A DNA stretch of 64,000 nt, taken from contig NZ_FNNN01000024.1 in NCBI RefSeq assembly GCF_900106755.1, positions 29,424 to 93,423 on the forward strand. The letters run 5' to 3'. The notes below the pieces were generated by a model. It was not told the DNA's origin and ran no database searches. It worked only from the letters and a program-made list of their open reading frames with translations. Each line of letters begins with the position of its first letter. Position 1 is the first letter of the stretch. The stretch comes from Bacteroides faecis MAJ27. GTDB lineage: Bacteria; Bacteroidota; Bacteroidia; Bacteroidales; Bacteroidaceae. Below, in pieces: positions 36,594-44,869 of this stretch. The position numbers and the translations under genes were made by a program.

Positions 36594-37202
36594 ATGGAAA
36601 TGAATTATCTGGAGATATTCGGTACGTTTATCGGCATTATCTACCTGTGGCTGGAGTATCGCGCCAGTATCTATCTGTGGCTGGCGGGCATCATCATGCC
36701 GGCCATTTATATCTTTGTTTATTACGACGCAGGACTGTATGCCGACTTCGGCATCAACATTTACTATCTGATAGCTGCCATCTACGGATGGTTCTTCTGG
36801 ATGTGGGGACACCGGAAAAAGAAAAGCCAACTGACAACTGACGGGCAAACGACAGAGAAAACGAAAGATCTTCCGATTGTACATACCCCATGGAAATGTT
36901 ACCTGCCACTGCTTCTAGTGTTTATCGTGTCTTTCGTCGGCATTGCCTGGATACTTATCGAATACACAGACAGTAACGTTCCGTGGCTGGACAGCTTCAC
37001 AACAGCGTTGAGCATTGTCGGAATGTGGATGCTGGCACGCAAATACATTGAGCAATGGTTTGCCTGGATTCTTGTCGACATCGTCTGTTGCGGACTATAT
37101 ATTTATAAAGATCTCTATTTCACCTCCGTATTGTACGGACTTTACTCCATTATAGCTATCTTTGGCTACTTCAAATGGAAAAAATTAATGAGCATACAAT
37201 GA
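36594..37202 (+). CDS. pnuT: PnuT-type thiamine transporter (PnuC family)
   Basis: The protein has 202 residues with seven or so hydrophobic segments of the PnuC family ('YLEIFGTFIGIIYLWLEYRASIYLWLAGIIMPAIYIFVYYDAGLYADFGINIYYLIAAIYGWFFWMWG', then 'WLDSFTTALSIVGMWMLARKYIEQWFAWILVDIVCCGLYIYKDLYFTSVLYGLYSIIAIFGYFKWKK'). The W-rich motifs around the ligand path are present. The TPP riboswitch in front and the thiamine kinase behind it show that it carries thiamine, not nicotinamide riboside. It acts by facilitated diffusion in the inner membrane, with trapping by phosphorylation. Overlaps the next gene. Confidence 0.93.
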   Translation: MEMNYLEIFGTFIGIIYLWLEYRASIYLWLAGIIMPAIYIFVYYDAGLYADFGINIYYLIAAIYGWFFWMWGHRKKKSQLTTDGQTTEKTKDLPIVHTPWKCYLPLLLVFIVSFVGIAWILIEYTDSNVPWLDSFTTALSIVGMWMLARKYIEQWFAWILVDIVCCGLYIYKDLYFTSVLYGLYSIIAIFGYFKWKKLMSIQ

Positions 37203-37834
37203 TAAACGAACACTATACACACGAAGCCGTGATACTTGCCAACGGCGAATATCCTGTCCATCCACTCCCTTTACAAGTTTTGGCAGATGCCAAATATGTA
37301 GTTTGTTGTGATGGAGCCGCCAACGAATATATTTCGCGTGGACATACTCCTGATATAATTATAGGAGACGGAGACTCGCTTCTACCAGAATATAAAAAGC
37401 GTTTTTCTTCTATTATCCATCAAATTCCGGATCAGGAGACGAATGATCAGACCAAAGCTGTTCATTATCTGCAAAGTAAAGGCATACGGAAAATCGCCAT
37501 CGTAGGTGCTACCGGCAAACGGGAAGACCATACATTAGGAAACATCAGCCTACTCATGGAGTATATGAGAAGTGGTATGGAAGTACGGATGATAACTGAC
37601 TACGGTATATTTATTCCTGCACAAGATACACAAACTTTCGCTTCACATCCCGGACAGCAAGTCTCTATTATCAATTTCGGTGCTAAAGGATTGAAAGGAA
37701 AAGGATTGGTTTATCCTCTTAGTGACTTTACTAATTGGTGGCAAGGCACATTGAATGAAGCTATAGCAGAAGAGTTTAGCATTTATTGCACGGGAGAATA
37801 TTTAGTATTCCTCGTAATTTCTGATTATCTATAA
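37199..37834 (+). CDS. thiN: Thiamine pyrophosphokinase
   Basis: The protein has 211 residues if it starts at the ATG at 37199, which overlaps the pnuT stop as ATGA; an in-frame ATG at 37175 would add eight residues. Motifs of the family: 'YVVCCDGAANEYISRGHTPDIIIGDGDSLLPEYKKRF', 'HQIPDQETNDQTKAVHYLQSKGIRKIAIVGATGKREDHTLGNISLLMEYM', and the C-terminal beta domain 'FGAKGLKGKGLVYPLSDFTNWWQGTLNEA'. It converts thiamine plus ATP to TPP, trapping what PnuT brings in. TPP then feeds back on both riboswitches. Confidence 0.95.
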   Translation: MINEHYTHEAVILANGEYPVHPLPLQVLADAKYVVCCDGAANEYISRGHTPDIIIGDGDSLLPEYKKRFSSIIHQIPDQETNDQTKAVHYLQSKGIRKIAIVGATGKREDHTLGNISLLMEYMRSGMEVRMITDYGIFIPAQDTQTFASHPGQQVSIINFGAKGLKGKGLVYPLSDFTNWWQGTLNEAIAEEFSIYCTGEYLVFLVISDYL

Positions 37835-37868
37835 TATTTATTCATTCCTGTACGATGCCGCACTTTTA

Positions 37869-38378
37869 CTATTTAAAAGTGACAGAATCGTAAACAAATG
37901 GAAGGATGACATTACCTTTCATATTAAGGCATCCATACTTTCCTGCTTTACAGGCAGGAATATTCCCATTTTTATCAGGCCATGATATCCAGTCGAACTT
38001 AAAAGGAATAATTACTTCACCCTTTATATTAATGACACCCCACTTCCTCCTATATTCTGCAGAGAACATTATGCCATCTTCCCAACATATCATATCCGTA
38101 TATTTTAAGGGCACAAGAATCTGATTGTTCAAATCAACAATTCCCCATCTTCCAGAATACTGATATTTTTTCCCTTCCTTGAAACCAATATTTACAGCAA
38201 CCGTATCAGTTCCGATATATTGGATATTATCATATATCGGAGGAATAATAAACTCATCTATATTATTAATTAATCCACATTTTGCTACAACAGGAGAATT
38301 ATCTTCCGTAAATACAGAATCTTTTACCCACACAACAGCTTTCCCATTGATAAAAGGATAGGTATCGATAATCATCAT
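37869..38378 (-). CDS. WG-repeat protein
   Basis: The protein has 169 residues made of KWG/WG beta repeats: 'KCGLINNIDEFIIPPIYDNIQYI', 'RWGIVDLNNQILVPLKYTDMICWEDG', 'KWGVINIKGEVIIPFKFDWIS', 'KYGCLNMKGNVILPFVYDSV'. There is no signal peptide. WG repeats are usually binding scaffolds. It starts 6 bases after the stop of the UDG-like gene on the same strand, so the two are one operon; here it could be a partner or immunity-like protein, which is speculation. It converges on thiN with 34 bases between. Confidence 0.9.
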   Translation of the reverse strand: MMIIDTYPFINGKAVVWVKDSVFTEDNSPVVAKCGLINNIDEFIIPPIYDNIQYIGTDTVAVNIGFKEGKKYQYSGRWGIVDLNNQILVPLKYTDMICWEDGIMFSAEYRRKWGVINIKGEVIIPFKFDWISWPDKNGNIPACKAGKYGCLNMKGNVILPFVYDSVTFK

Positions 38379-38384
38379 TTCTAA

Positions 38385-39134
38385 TTATTTTGAATTGATC
38401 CATTCCATTGCTTCCGGTATTTGTTTTGTTAGAAACTCATACCATTTCCCTGGACTAAAATAACAAGACGAATGCTTCATAAATACAATATTAACACTAT
38501 AGTTAGGGTTCATATTAATGGACATTTTCCTTGGGTAAACTCTATTAATTTTTTCTAATATATCAATCTCTGAATATTGAATCTGATATTTGGCCATCGT
38601 GCTTTCAAACAGCTGCGAAGACTCTATCCCAACAAAGATACAATCAGTAGGATGTAATATATCGACAATTTTCAAAAAGAGTTCCCAAGCTATTTCATAA
38701 TCATCAAGATTGGGACGTTCCTTAGGTGCAGTGGTATAATCCAATTGTCTTTGGATAAAATTATAATATGCAATTTTCGACAACACCAATTTATCTTCAG
38801 AAATTATCCCTCGGTCACATAATGCCTCCATTAAATTAGGGTAGGTTCTATTACACCATGATTTATCTACCAATACTTCATACAAACAATTTCTCGTATG
38901 ATATTTATCTACTTTTACCTCCTGTTCCCTCAGTTTTCCCTCATCTTCAATATCTTCGTCGATGTAATGAGATTCTCCTACAATTAAAATCCTACGTTTA
39001 CCATCCTCATAGTCCTTACCTACCCAAGGATACCATGTCAGATTCTCAATCTGATTAAATTGAGAGTCGTATTTTACTTCAACAATTTGATCCATATTAA
39101 CTATTTTAGAATAAAATATCCCATTTGTGTTCAC
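38385..39134 (-). CDS. Uracil-DNA-glycosylase-like protein of unknown role
   Basis: The protein has up to 249 residues; an internal ATG at 39095 (MDQIVEVKYDSQ) is an equally good start. The layout resembles the UDG superfamily: 'WYPWVGKDYEDGKRRILIVGESHY' in the place of the catalytic GE-containing motif, 'KIAYYNFIQR' where the Tyr/Phe pocket lies, 'DILHPTDCIFVGIESSQLF' as the central strand, and 'VFMKHSSCYFSPGKW' where families have HPS. No known UDG subfamily matches exactly, so uracil excision is not claimed. It is in an operon with a WG-repeat protein. AT-rich relative to neighbours, hinting at later acquisition. Confidence 0.55.
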   Translation of the reverse strand: MNTNGIFYSKIVNMDQIVEVKYDSQFNQIENLTWYPWVGKDYEDGKRRILIVGESHYIDEDIEDEGKLREQEVKVDKYHTRNCLYEVLVDKSWCNRTYPNLMEALCDRGIISEDKLVLSKIAYYNFIQRQLDYTTAPKERPNLDDYEIAWELFLKIVDILHPTDCIFVGIESSQLFESTMAKYQIQYSEIDILEKINRVYPRKMSINMNPNYSVNIVFMKHSSCYFSPGKWYEFLTKQIPEAMEWINSK

Positions 39135-39241
39135 TTACAAAGCTACTAAATCCATACCGGTTTTGCAATAAATCAAGTCACAAAAAATAGAAGTATTTGA
39201 TTCATTTCCGCACAGAAATGAACTGAATTATAAATTGAGGA

Positions 39242-39325
39242 TTAGGCACGGATTACACGGATTTCACGGTTTTAGTGCTATGATTACGTAAAACAACCGT
39301 GTTAATCCGTGTAATCCGTGCCTAA
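39242..39325. repeat. Long inverted repeat of 'cacggattacacggat' type
   Basis: The arms 39242-39262 and 39305-39325 are a perfect 21-bp inverted repeat. The stem continues inward with CACGG/CCGTG and TTTTA/TAAAA pairs, giving an ~84-base hairpin. It contains internal near-repeats (CGGATTACACGGATTTCACGG). Similar elements are, from memory, scattered between genes of Bacteroidetes. It lies in the 563-base gap between the UDG-like gene and thrC, which holds no gene. Confidence 0.8.
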
Positions 39326-39424
39326 ATATATTCTTTTCCGATTCGTAATGAAGCATAATAACAGATCGACAACGTATACACAGACAGACAAGTTAGTAAA
39401 TATGGAGTAATTGATCAGCCCTGA

Positions 39425-39518
39425 TTCCAATATCAGTTTCAACCGTTGGAACAAAGTGTTTCATGCCTTGAAACTAAAAGTTTCATTACTTGAAACCATT
39501 TGTTTCAAGGCATGAAAC
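39425..39518. repeat. Dispersed repeat, copy A (GTTTCATGCCTTGAAAC type)
   Basis: The block 39434-39474 is identical over 41 bases to 53663-53703. It contains the inverted-repeat unit GTTTCATGCCTTGAAAC (39458-39474) and is followed by variant units (AGTTTCATTACTTGAAAC and TGTTTCAAGGCATGAAAC). It is non-coding. Confidence 0.85.
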
Positions 39519-39614
39519 TCTTTGAAGATACACTACAATGAGAGCAAAAACAGCTTTCAAATCATTAGGAGGGATATAGAATTTAATTTTTGTTCGATTC
39601 AGAGTATAATAAAT

Positions 39615-39656
39615 CCGCTGTTACCTAAGAAGATATACACTTATAGGTAACAGCGG
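39615..39656 (-). terminator. Terminator of the thr operon
   Basis: The 12-bp perfect stem CCGCTGTTACCT/AGGTAACAGCGG (39615-39626 with 39645-39656) lies 42 bases after the thrC stop. On the minus strand it is followed by ATTTATTAT. Confidence 0.75.
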
Positions 39657-39697
39657 AAAATCTATTATTTCTAAGGATATTTGCTTGAGCAACAGGA

Positions 39698-40999
39698 TCA
39701 AATAGTAAGCAGATACTTCTTGAAGTCTGCAAATTCCTTCGTCATTGGCAAGCTCTTCTTCTCCCCTTTCATAAACTCCTGCAGCTTGGCCGGTATCTCT
39801 ACCGCTTCACCGATAATACCTTCTACTGTTTCCAGAAATTTAGCAGGGTGAGCTGTTTCGAGAAATACTCCCGTTTCACCCGGTTTCAATCCTTCTTGCA
39901 AAGCGCGATAGCCGCATGCCCCATGAGGATCGAGCAAGTAATGATGTTCTTTCCAAGTTTCCTTCACTGTTTCGCGAATCTGTTCGTCAGTATAGGTAGT
40001 TCCCGAAATCTCAGCAGAAATCTCAGCATGAGAACCGCCATACAGATCAAGCACACGGGCAAAGTTACTCGGGTCACCTACGTCCATAGCATTAGCGATA
40101 GTTGCGATGGATGGCCGGGGATTATATTTACCTGTTTGCAGGTATTGATAAAATATATCGTTGCGATTGTTGGCAGCAATAAAACGTTTGACAGGCAAGC
40201 CCATCTTCTTTCCAAACAAGCCGGCTGTGATGTTACCAAAGTTTCCGCTAGGTACACAAATCACTGCATTATCGGCTTTTCCGGCACGCTTCAGCTGGGC
40301 ATAGGCATAGAAATAATAGAATGCCTGCGGCAGAAAACGAGCCACATTGATAGAATTGGCGGAGGTCAGCGACAGATGTTCGTTCAATTCCTTATCCATG
40401 AAAGCAGCTTTTACCAACGCCTGGCAATCGTCAAACGTTCCGTCCACTTCGAGAGCAGTGATATTCTGTCCTAAAGTAGTGAATTGCTTTTCCTGTATCT
40501 CGCTGACTTTCCCCTTCGGATAAAGCACATACACATGAATACCTTCCACACCCAGAAAACCGTTGGCAACGGCACTCCCTGTATCACCGGAGGTCGCTAC
40601 CAGTACGTTTACATCCTTCTGTCCTTCTTTCTTGATGAAGTATCCCAGCAAACGTGCCATGAAACGACCGCCTACATCTTTGAAAGCCAGTGTAGGTCCG
40701 TGGAAAAGTTCCAGAGAATAAATGTTGTCCGCCACCTTCACCAACGGAACATCAAAGCTCAATGTATCATACACAATCTGTTTCAGTGTATCAGCGGGAA
40801 CGTCTTCACCAAAGAAGGCATCGGCTACACGGTAAGCGATTTCCTGAAAAGAAAGGCTGTCAATCGTATCGTAAAAATCCTGAGGAAGCGGCTTGATAGT
40901 CATAGGCATGAAAAGCCCTCTGTCAGCGGCAAGCCCTTTTACTACGGCTTCTTGCAGAGAAGCCATCGGCGCCTGTTTATTCGTACTATAGTATTTCAT
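39698..40999 (-). CDS. thrC: Threonine synthase
   Basis: The protein has 433 residues. The N-terminus 'MKYYSTNKQAPMASLQEAVVKGLAADRGLFMP' is typical. The PLP Lys is K107 in 'LFHGPTLAFKDVGGRFMARLL'; the phosphate-binding loop is 'VLVATSGDTGSAVANGFLG', and 'VCVPSGNFGNITAGLFGKKMGLP' follows. It converts O-phosphohomoserine to threonine. It is the last gene of thrA - homoserine kinase - thrC, with an 88-base gap that contains an imperfect inverted repeat (41019-41080). Confidence 0.97.
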   Translation of the reverse strand: MKYYSTNKQAPMASLQEAVVKGLAADRGLFMPMTIKPLPQDFYDTIDSLSFQEIAYRVADAFFGEDVPADTLKQIVYDTLSFDVPLVKVADNIYSLELFHGPTLAFKDVGGRFMARLLGYFIKKEGQKDVNVLVATSGDTGSAVANGFLGVEGIHVYVLYPKGKVSEIQEKQFTTLGQNITALEVDGTFDDCQALVKAAFMDKELNEHLSLTSANSINVARFLPQAFYYFYAYAQLKRAGKADNAVICVPSGNFGNITAGLFGKKMGLPVKRFIAANNRNDIFYQYLQTGKYNPRPSIATIANAMDVGDPSNFARVLDLYGGSHAEISAEISGTTYTDEQIRETVKETWKEHHYLLDPHGACGYRALQEGLKPGETGVFLETAHPAKFLETVEGIIGEAVEIPAKLQEFMKGEKKSLPMTKEFADFKKYLLTI

Positions 41000-41018
41000 T
41001 AGATCATATTTTTATTCA

Positions 41019-41080
41019 TCACAGACTACGCAGTTCCATACAGATTTCAATGTCCGGCGGGCAATCTGCATAATCTGTGA
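41019..41080. repeat. Imperfect inverted repeat between homoserine kinase gene and thrC
   Basis: TCACAGACTACGCAG (41019-41033) and CTGCATAATCTGTGA (41066-41080) are inverted repeats with two mismatches and a 32-base loop. It resembles in style the repeat at 39242 (a short 'acagattacgcagat' word repeated on both strands). Confidence 0.6.
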
Positions 41081-41087
41081 CGAAGCG

Positions 41088-42296
41088 TTATTTCATGAAC
41101 TCTTTTATAAATTCGTCTTCTTTCAACACACCGTAACTGCCATTGCATGCCGATACCTCATCGTATGTCTGTACCTCATCCGGTTCGATACCCGGATACC
41201 AGATAAGGAATGGTATAGGCTCGGAAGTATGGGTACGAAGTTCACAAGGAGTAGGATGATCGGGCAATACAGCAATCGCCACCGGCTCGTCCCAGTCTTT
41301 CACAGCCTCATAGATAGGTCCGACCGCACGTTTGTCGAGATTCTCTATTGTCAGAAGTTTCAGATCTATATCCCCCTCATGTCCAGCCTCATCACTGGCT
41401 TCGATATGGAGATAGACGAAGTCATCCGTCTTCAGAGCTTCCAGAGCGGCAGCTACTTTATTCTCGTAATTTGTATTATACAGTCCGGTTGCCCCCTCCA
41501 CTGCGATGCGACGCAAGCCGGCATAATATCCGATTCCGTTAATCAAGTCAACAGCCGAGATAACAGCTCCTTTCTTTACTTGCGGGAAAGTTTCGGAGAA
41601 AGTGGGCATCTGCGGACGATAGCCGGGGCTCCAAGGCCAGATACTATTGGCCGGATCTTTGCCTTCGGCAATCCGCTTCAGATTTAACGGATGATTCTTC
41701 AGCAATTCCTGTGATTGAAGAATAAGGTCATTGATAAGGCCTGCCGTTTCCTGAGCCTCCGGCACTGAAGGCTTCACCATCAACGGACGGAAAGGTTTCA
41801 AAGGAACATCGTGCGGAGGAGTACAATCCAACTCTTTATTACCGCCTTTGATCACCAGCAGATGCCGATACTGAACTCCCGTATGAAAACGTACGCGATC
41901 ATTTCCCAATTTCTCTTGCAGATACTGAATCAGCACATCTGCCTCCTCTGTAGATATATGTCCGGAAGAGTGATTCTTCAGAATCTCTCCTTCCACACAA
42001 ATCAGATTACAACGCATTGCCATCTCTCCCGGCTTCAAGTCTACGCCGATACTGGCAGCTTCGAGCGGTCCGCGTCCCTCGTATACTTTCGGAAGATTAT
42101 ACCCCAACACAGACATATTGGCAACCTCACTACCCGGATGGAAACCTTCGGCAACGGTAATCAAACGACCATTGCGCCCCATGCGGGCTAATTTATCCAT
42201 ATAAGGCGTCTTCGCATATTGCAGGAGCGTCTTGTCCCCTAATGACTTCACTGGCCAGTCGGCCATTCCGTCTCCCAATATAATAATATGCTTCAC
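41088..42296 (-). CDS. Proposed homoserine kinase of the ApgM (phosphoglycerate mutase) family
   Basis: The protein has 402 residues of the alkaline-phosphatase-like ApgM fold: 'MKHIIILGDGMADWPVKSLGDKTLLQYAKTPYMDKLARMGRNG', 'GFHPGSEVANMSVLGYN' with the catalytic Ser, 'YEGRGPLEAASIGVDL', 'HIEASDEAGHEGDIDLKLLTIENLDKRAVGPIYEAVKDW' and 'AVLPDHPTPCELRTHTSEPIPFLIW'. Annotation as 2,3-bisphosphoglycerate-independent phosphoglycerate mutase would be the default. However, it sits between thrA and thrC, no GHMP-type ThrB is present, and a subfamily of ApgM proteins (TIGR02535) is described as a proposed homoserine kinase. I therefore infer that it makes O-phosphohomoserine. Confidence 0.85.
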   Translation of the reverse strand: MKHIIILGDGMADWPVKSLGDKTLLQYAKTPYMDKLARMGRNGRLITVAEGFHPGSEVANMSVLGYNLPKVYEGRGPLEAASIGVDLKPGEMAMRCNLICVEGEILKNHSSGHISTEEADVLIQYLQEKLGNDRVRFHTGVQYRHLLVIKGGNKELDCTPPHDVPLKPFRPLMVKPSVPEAQETAGLINDLILQSQELLKNHPLNLKRIAEGKDPANSIWPWSPGYRPQMPTFSETFPQVKKGAVISAVDLINGIGYYAGLRRIAVEGATGLYNTNYENKVAAALEALKTDDFVYLHIEASDEAGHEGDIDLKLLTIENLDKRAVGPIYEAVKDWDEPVAIAVLPDHPTPCELRTHTSEPIPFLIWYPGIEPDEVQTYDEVSACNGSYGVLKEDEFIKEFMK

Positions 42297-42312
42297 TTCT
42301 TTAGAAATTAAG

Positions 42313-42388
42313 AATGAAGAATGATGAATGAAGAATTGTCTGTGCCATTATGCTGCATAGTAATTCTTCATTTTTAGTTCTTCATTTA
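42313..42388. repeat. Inverted repeat between thrA and homoserine kinase gene
   Basis: AATGAAGAA-N5-AATGAAGAATT on the left and AATTCTTCATT-N5-TTCTTCATT on the right form two matched arm segments around a 24-base loop. The low-complexity 'aatgaagaatgatgaatgaagaat' style matches a type of small Bacteroides intergenic repeat. Confidence 0.6.
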
Positions 42389-42390
42389 AA

Positions 42391-44826
42391 TTAAACGTTG
42401 GCGATACTCATAATGTCAGCGAATACTCCGGCAGCCGTTACTCCGGCACCGGCGCCGTATCCTTGAATCATCATCGGATATTCTTTATAGCGTTCCGTAG
42501 TCAGCAAGATGATGTTGTTGCTGCCTTCCAGTCCGTAGAAAGGATGGTTGGCACCCACTTCCTGAAGTCCGACAGAAGCTTTTCCGTCTTCCAGTTTGGC
42601 TACAAAACGCCAATGCTTATGTTCTTTCTCCAATACCTGACGACGGGCTTCAAAGTCTGCATCGAGACTCGGCACCCGTTTCCAGAAGTCATCCAACGAA
42701 CCTTCGAAGAAGTCGTTCGGAACGAAGAGATTCTTTTCCACGTCTTCCTGTTCGATGCGGTATCCGGCTTCACGCGCCAGAATCACCAGTTTACGGATCA
42801 CGTCTTTTCCACTCAGGTCGATACGCGGGTCCGGTTCGGAATAGCGTTCTTCCTGTGCCATCTTGATGGTGCGGCTGAAAGGAATATCAGCGCTGATCTT
42901 ATTAAAGATATAGTTCAATGTACCCGAAAGTACCGCTTCAATCTTCAGTATCTTGTCACCACTATGAATCAGGTCATTGATGGTGTTGATAATCGGAAGT
43001 CCCGCACCTACGTTTGTCTCAAACAGGTATTTCACACCACGTTGACGGGCAATCGTTTTCAGTTCGCGATAGTTTTCGTAAGCCGAAGATGCCGCGATCT
43101 TATTGGCTGCCACTACGGAAACATTGTGTTGCAGAAGGTCTTTGTAAAGCGATGCAATGTCAGGACTTGCCGTACAATCGACGAATACGGAATTGAAGAT
43201 ATTCATTCCGACTATTTCGTCACGGATGGTCTGCAGATTGCTGTCCTTACCTTTCACTTGCAGTTCTTCACGGAAATTAGCCAGGTCAAATCCCTCACGG
43301 CTGAACATTGCTTTCGCTGCATCGATGATACCTACGACATGCAATTTCAGTCCGTTCTCCACCATCAGTTTCTGCTGCTGGCAGCGGATCTGCTCTACCA
43401 GGCTACCGCCAACCGTACCAATACCACAGATAAAGAGGTTCAATACCTGATATTCGGACAGGAAGAAGGAGTCATGGATAACGTTCAGAGATTTACGCAA
43501 CGATTTGGAATCGACAACAAAAGAAATGTTGGTTTCCGAAGCTCCCTGCGCACAAGCGATAACATTGATACCATTACGTCCCAGCGTACCGAAAAGCTTA
43601 CCTGCAATACCCGGTGTATGCTTCATATTCTCGCCAACGATAGCAACCGTAGCCAGATTTCTCTCTGCAAGGATCGGAGAAATCTCTCCCATCTCGATCT
43701 CTTTCGCAAATTCCTCGTTCAGCACTTCACAAGCCAGATCGGCATCAGCGTTACGGACACCGATAGAAGTACTGTTTTCGGATGAAGCCTGCGAAACGAG
43801 GAACACACTGATTCCATTCTTTGCCAAGGCCTTGAAGATGCGATAGTTTACGCCGATCACACCAACCATACCCAGACCCTGAACCGTGATCAGACTCGTA
43901 TCGTTGATAGAAGAAATACCTTTAATAGCCTTGCTCTGCGGATTGGAAGTTTCTTGTTTAATAACAGTTCCTACTCCGTCGGGATTGAATGTATTCTTTA
44001 TAATAATAGGAATATTCTTATGACATACCGGATAGATCGTCGGCGGATAAACCACTTTCGCACCAAAGTTGCAAAGTTCGGTTGCTTCTACATAGCTCAG
44101 TTCGGAAATAGTATAAGCAGTTGAAATCACACGCGGATCAGCAGTCATGAAGCCGTCCACATCCGTCCATATCTCCAGACTGTTAGCATCGAGCGCTGCG
44201 GCAATAATGGCAGCTGTATAATCCGAACCACCACGACCAAGGTTAGTTACATCTCCCGACACCTTATCCGAAGAAATAAATCCGGGCACCAACGATACTT
44301 TCGGAATGGAATGGAAAGTCTCTTTTACTAACTGATTAGTCAGGTCCGCATCGATCGTATGTTTGTTATGTTTCTTTTCAGTCTTGATAAAAGTACGTGA
44401 ATCAAACCATTTTGCCCCATCAATCAGTTCAGCTACGATGATGGAAGAAAGACGCTCGCCATAGCTGACAATGGTATCCGATGTTTTCGGAGAAAGGTCT
44501 CTGATCAGGTAAATACCCTGGAAAATATCCTTCAACTCATTCAGCAATTCGCCAATCTGACGCTGCAATGCCACTTGCCCGGCTCCGGCAGGAATCACTT
44601 CCTTAATCATCTCTACATGACGATAGACAATTTCACGGAACTCACCTTCGTAAGCCGAATCTCCGGCTGCCGCCATCTTCGATGTATTAATCAGTTTGTC
44701 AGTGATGCCTCCCAATGCGGAAACAACTACAATTACCGGCTCGCCGGCCGACTCTACAATTCTCTTTACACTTAAAATGCTGTTCACGGAACCTACGGAT
44801 GTTCCGCCGAATTTCATTACTTTCAT
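42391..44826 (-). CDS. thrA: Bifunctional aspartokinase / homoserine dehydrogenase
   Basis: The protein has 811 residues. The N-terminal aspartate kinase is 'MKVMKFGGTSVGSVNSILSVKRI', 'LVPGFISSDKVSGDVTNLGRGGSDYTAAIIAAALDANSLEIWTDVDGFMTADPR'. Two ACT domains follow (~residues 310-455: 'LITVQGLGMVGVIGVNYRIFKALAKNGISVFLVSQASSE' and 'TVAIVGENMKHTPGIAGKLFGTLGRNGINVIACAQGASETN'). The homoserine dehydrogenase starts near residue 460 ('LFICGIGTVGGSLVEQI') with 'LFETNVGAGLPIINTINDLIHSGDKILKIEAVLSGTLNYIFN'. It makes aspartyl phosphate and reduces aspartate semialdehyde to homoserine. First gene of the operon; its leader carries a Thr/Met-rich peptide. Confidence 0.98.
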   Translation of the reverse strand: MKVMKFGGTSVGSVNSILSVKRIVESAGEPVIVVVSALGGITDKLINTSKMAAAGDSAYEGEFREIVYRHVEMIKEVIPAGAGQVALQRQIGELLNELKDIFQGIYLIRDLSPKTSDTIVSYGERLSSIIVAELIDGAKWFDSRTFIKTEKKHNKHTIDADLTNQLVKETFHSIPKVSLVPGFISSDKVSGDVTNLGRGGSDYTAAIIAAALDANSLEIWTDVDGFMTADPRVISTAYTISELSYVEATELCNFGAKVVYPPTIYPVCHKNIPIIIKNTFNPDGVGTVIKQETSNPQSKAIKGISSINDTSLITVQGLGMVGVIGVNYRIFKALAKNGISVFLVSQASSENSTSIGVRNADADLACEVLNEEFAKEIEMGEISPILAERNLATVAIVGENMKHTPGIAGKLFGTLGRNGINVIACAQGASETNISFVVDSKSLRKSLNVIHDSFFLSEYQVLNLFICGIGTVGGSLVEQIRCQQQKLMVENGLKLHVVGIIDAAKAMFSREGFDLANFREELQVKGKDSNLQTIRDEIVGMNIFNSVFVDCTASPDIASLYKDLLQHNVSVVAANKIAASSAYENYRELKTIARQRGVKYLFETNVGAGLPIINTINDLIHSGDKILKIEAVLSGTLNYIFNKISADIPFSRTIKMAQEERYSEPDPRIDLSGKDVIRKLVILAREAGYRIEQEDVEKNLFVPNDFFEGSLDDFWKRVPSLDADFEARRQVLEKEHKHWRFVAKLEDGKASVGLQEVGANHPFYGLEGSNNIILLTTERYKEYPMMIQGYGAGAGVTAAGVFADIMSIANV

Positions 44827-44869
44827 GAAGATACATATTTAAATACAATCCCCTCGAGTATAGTTATTA

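Noticed and set aside
36594..37202. Nicotinamide riboside transporter PnuC
   Set aside because: The TPP riboswitch in front and the thiamine pyrophosphokinase behind favour the thiamine-specific PnuT branch of the family.
41088..42296. A glycolytic phosphoglycerate mutase
   Set aside because: Possible by family, but position between thrA and thrC and the lack of thrB favour the proposed homoserine kinase subfamily.
42463..43785. A 440-codon open frame on the plus strand opposite thrA
   Set aside because: It lies wholly antisense to a conserved bifunctional enzyme, has no protein-like motifs and reflects codon bias of thrA.
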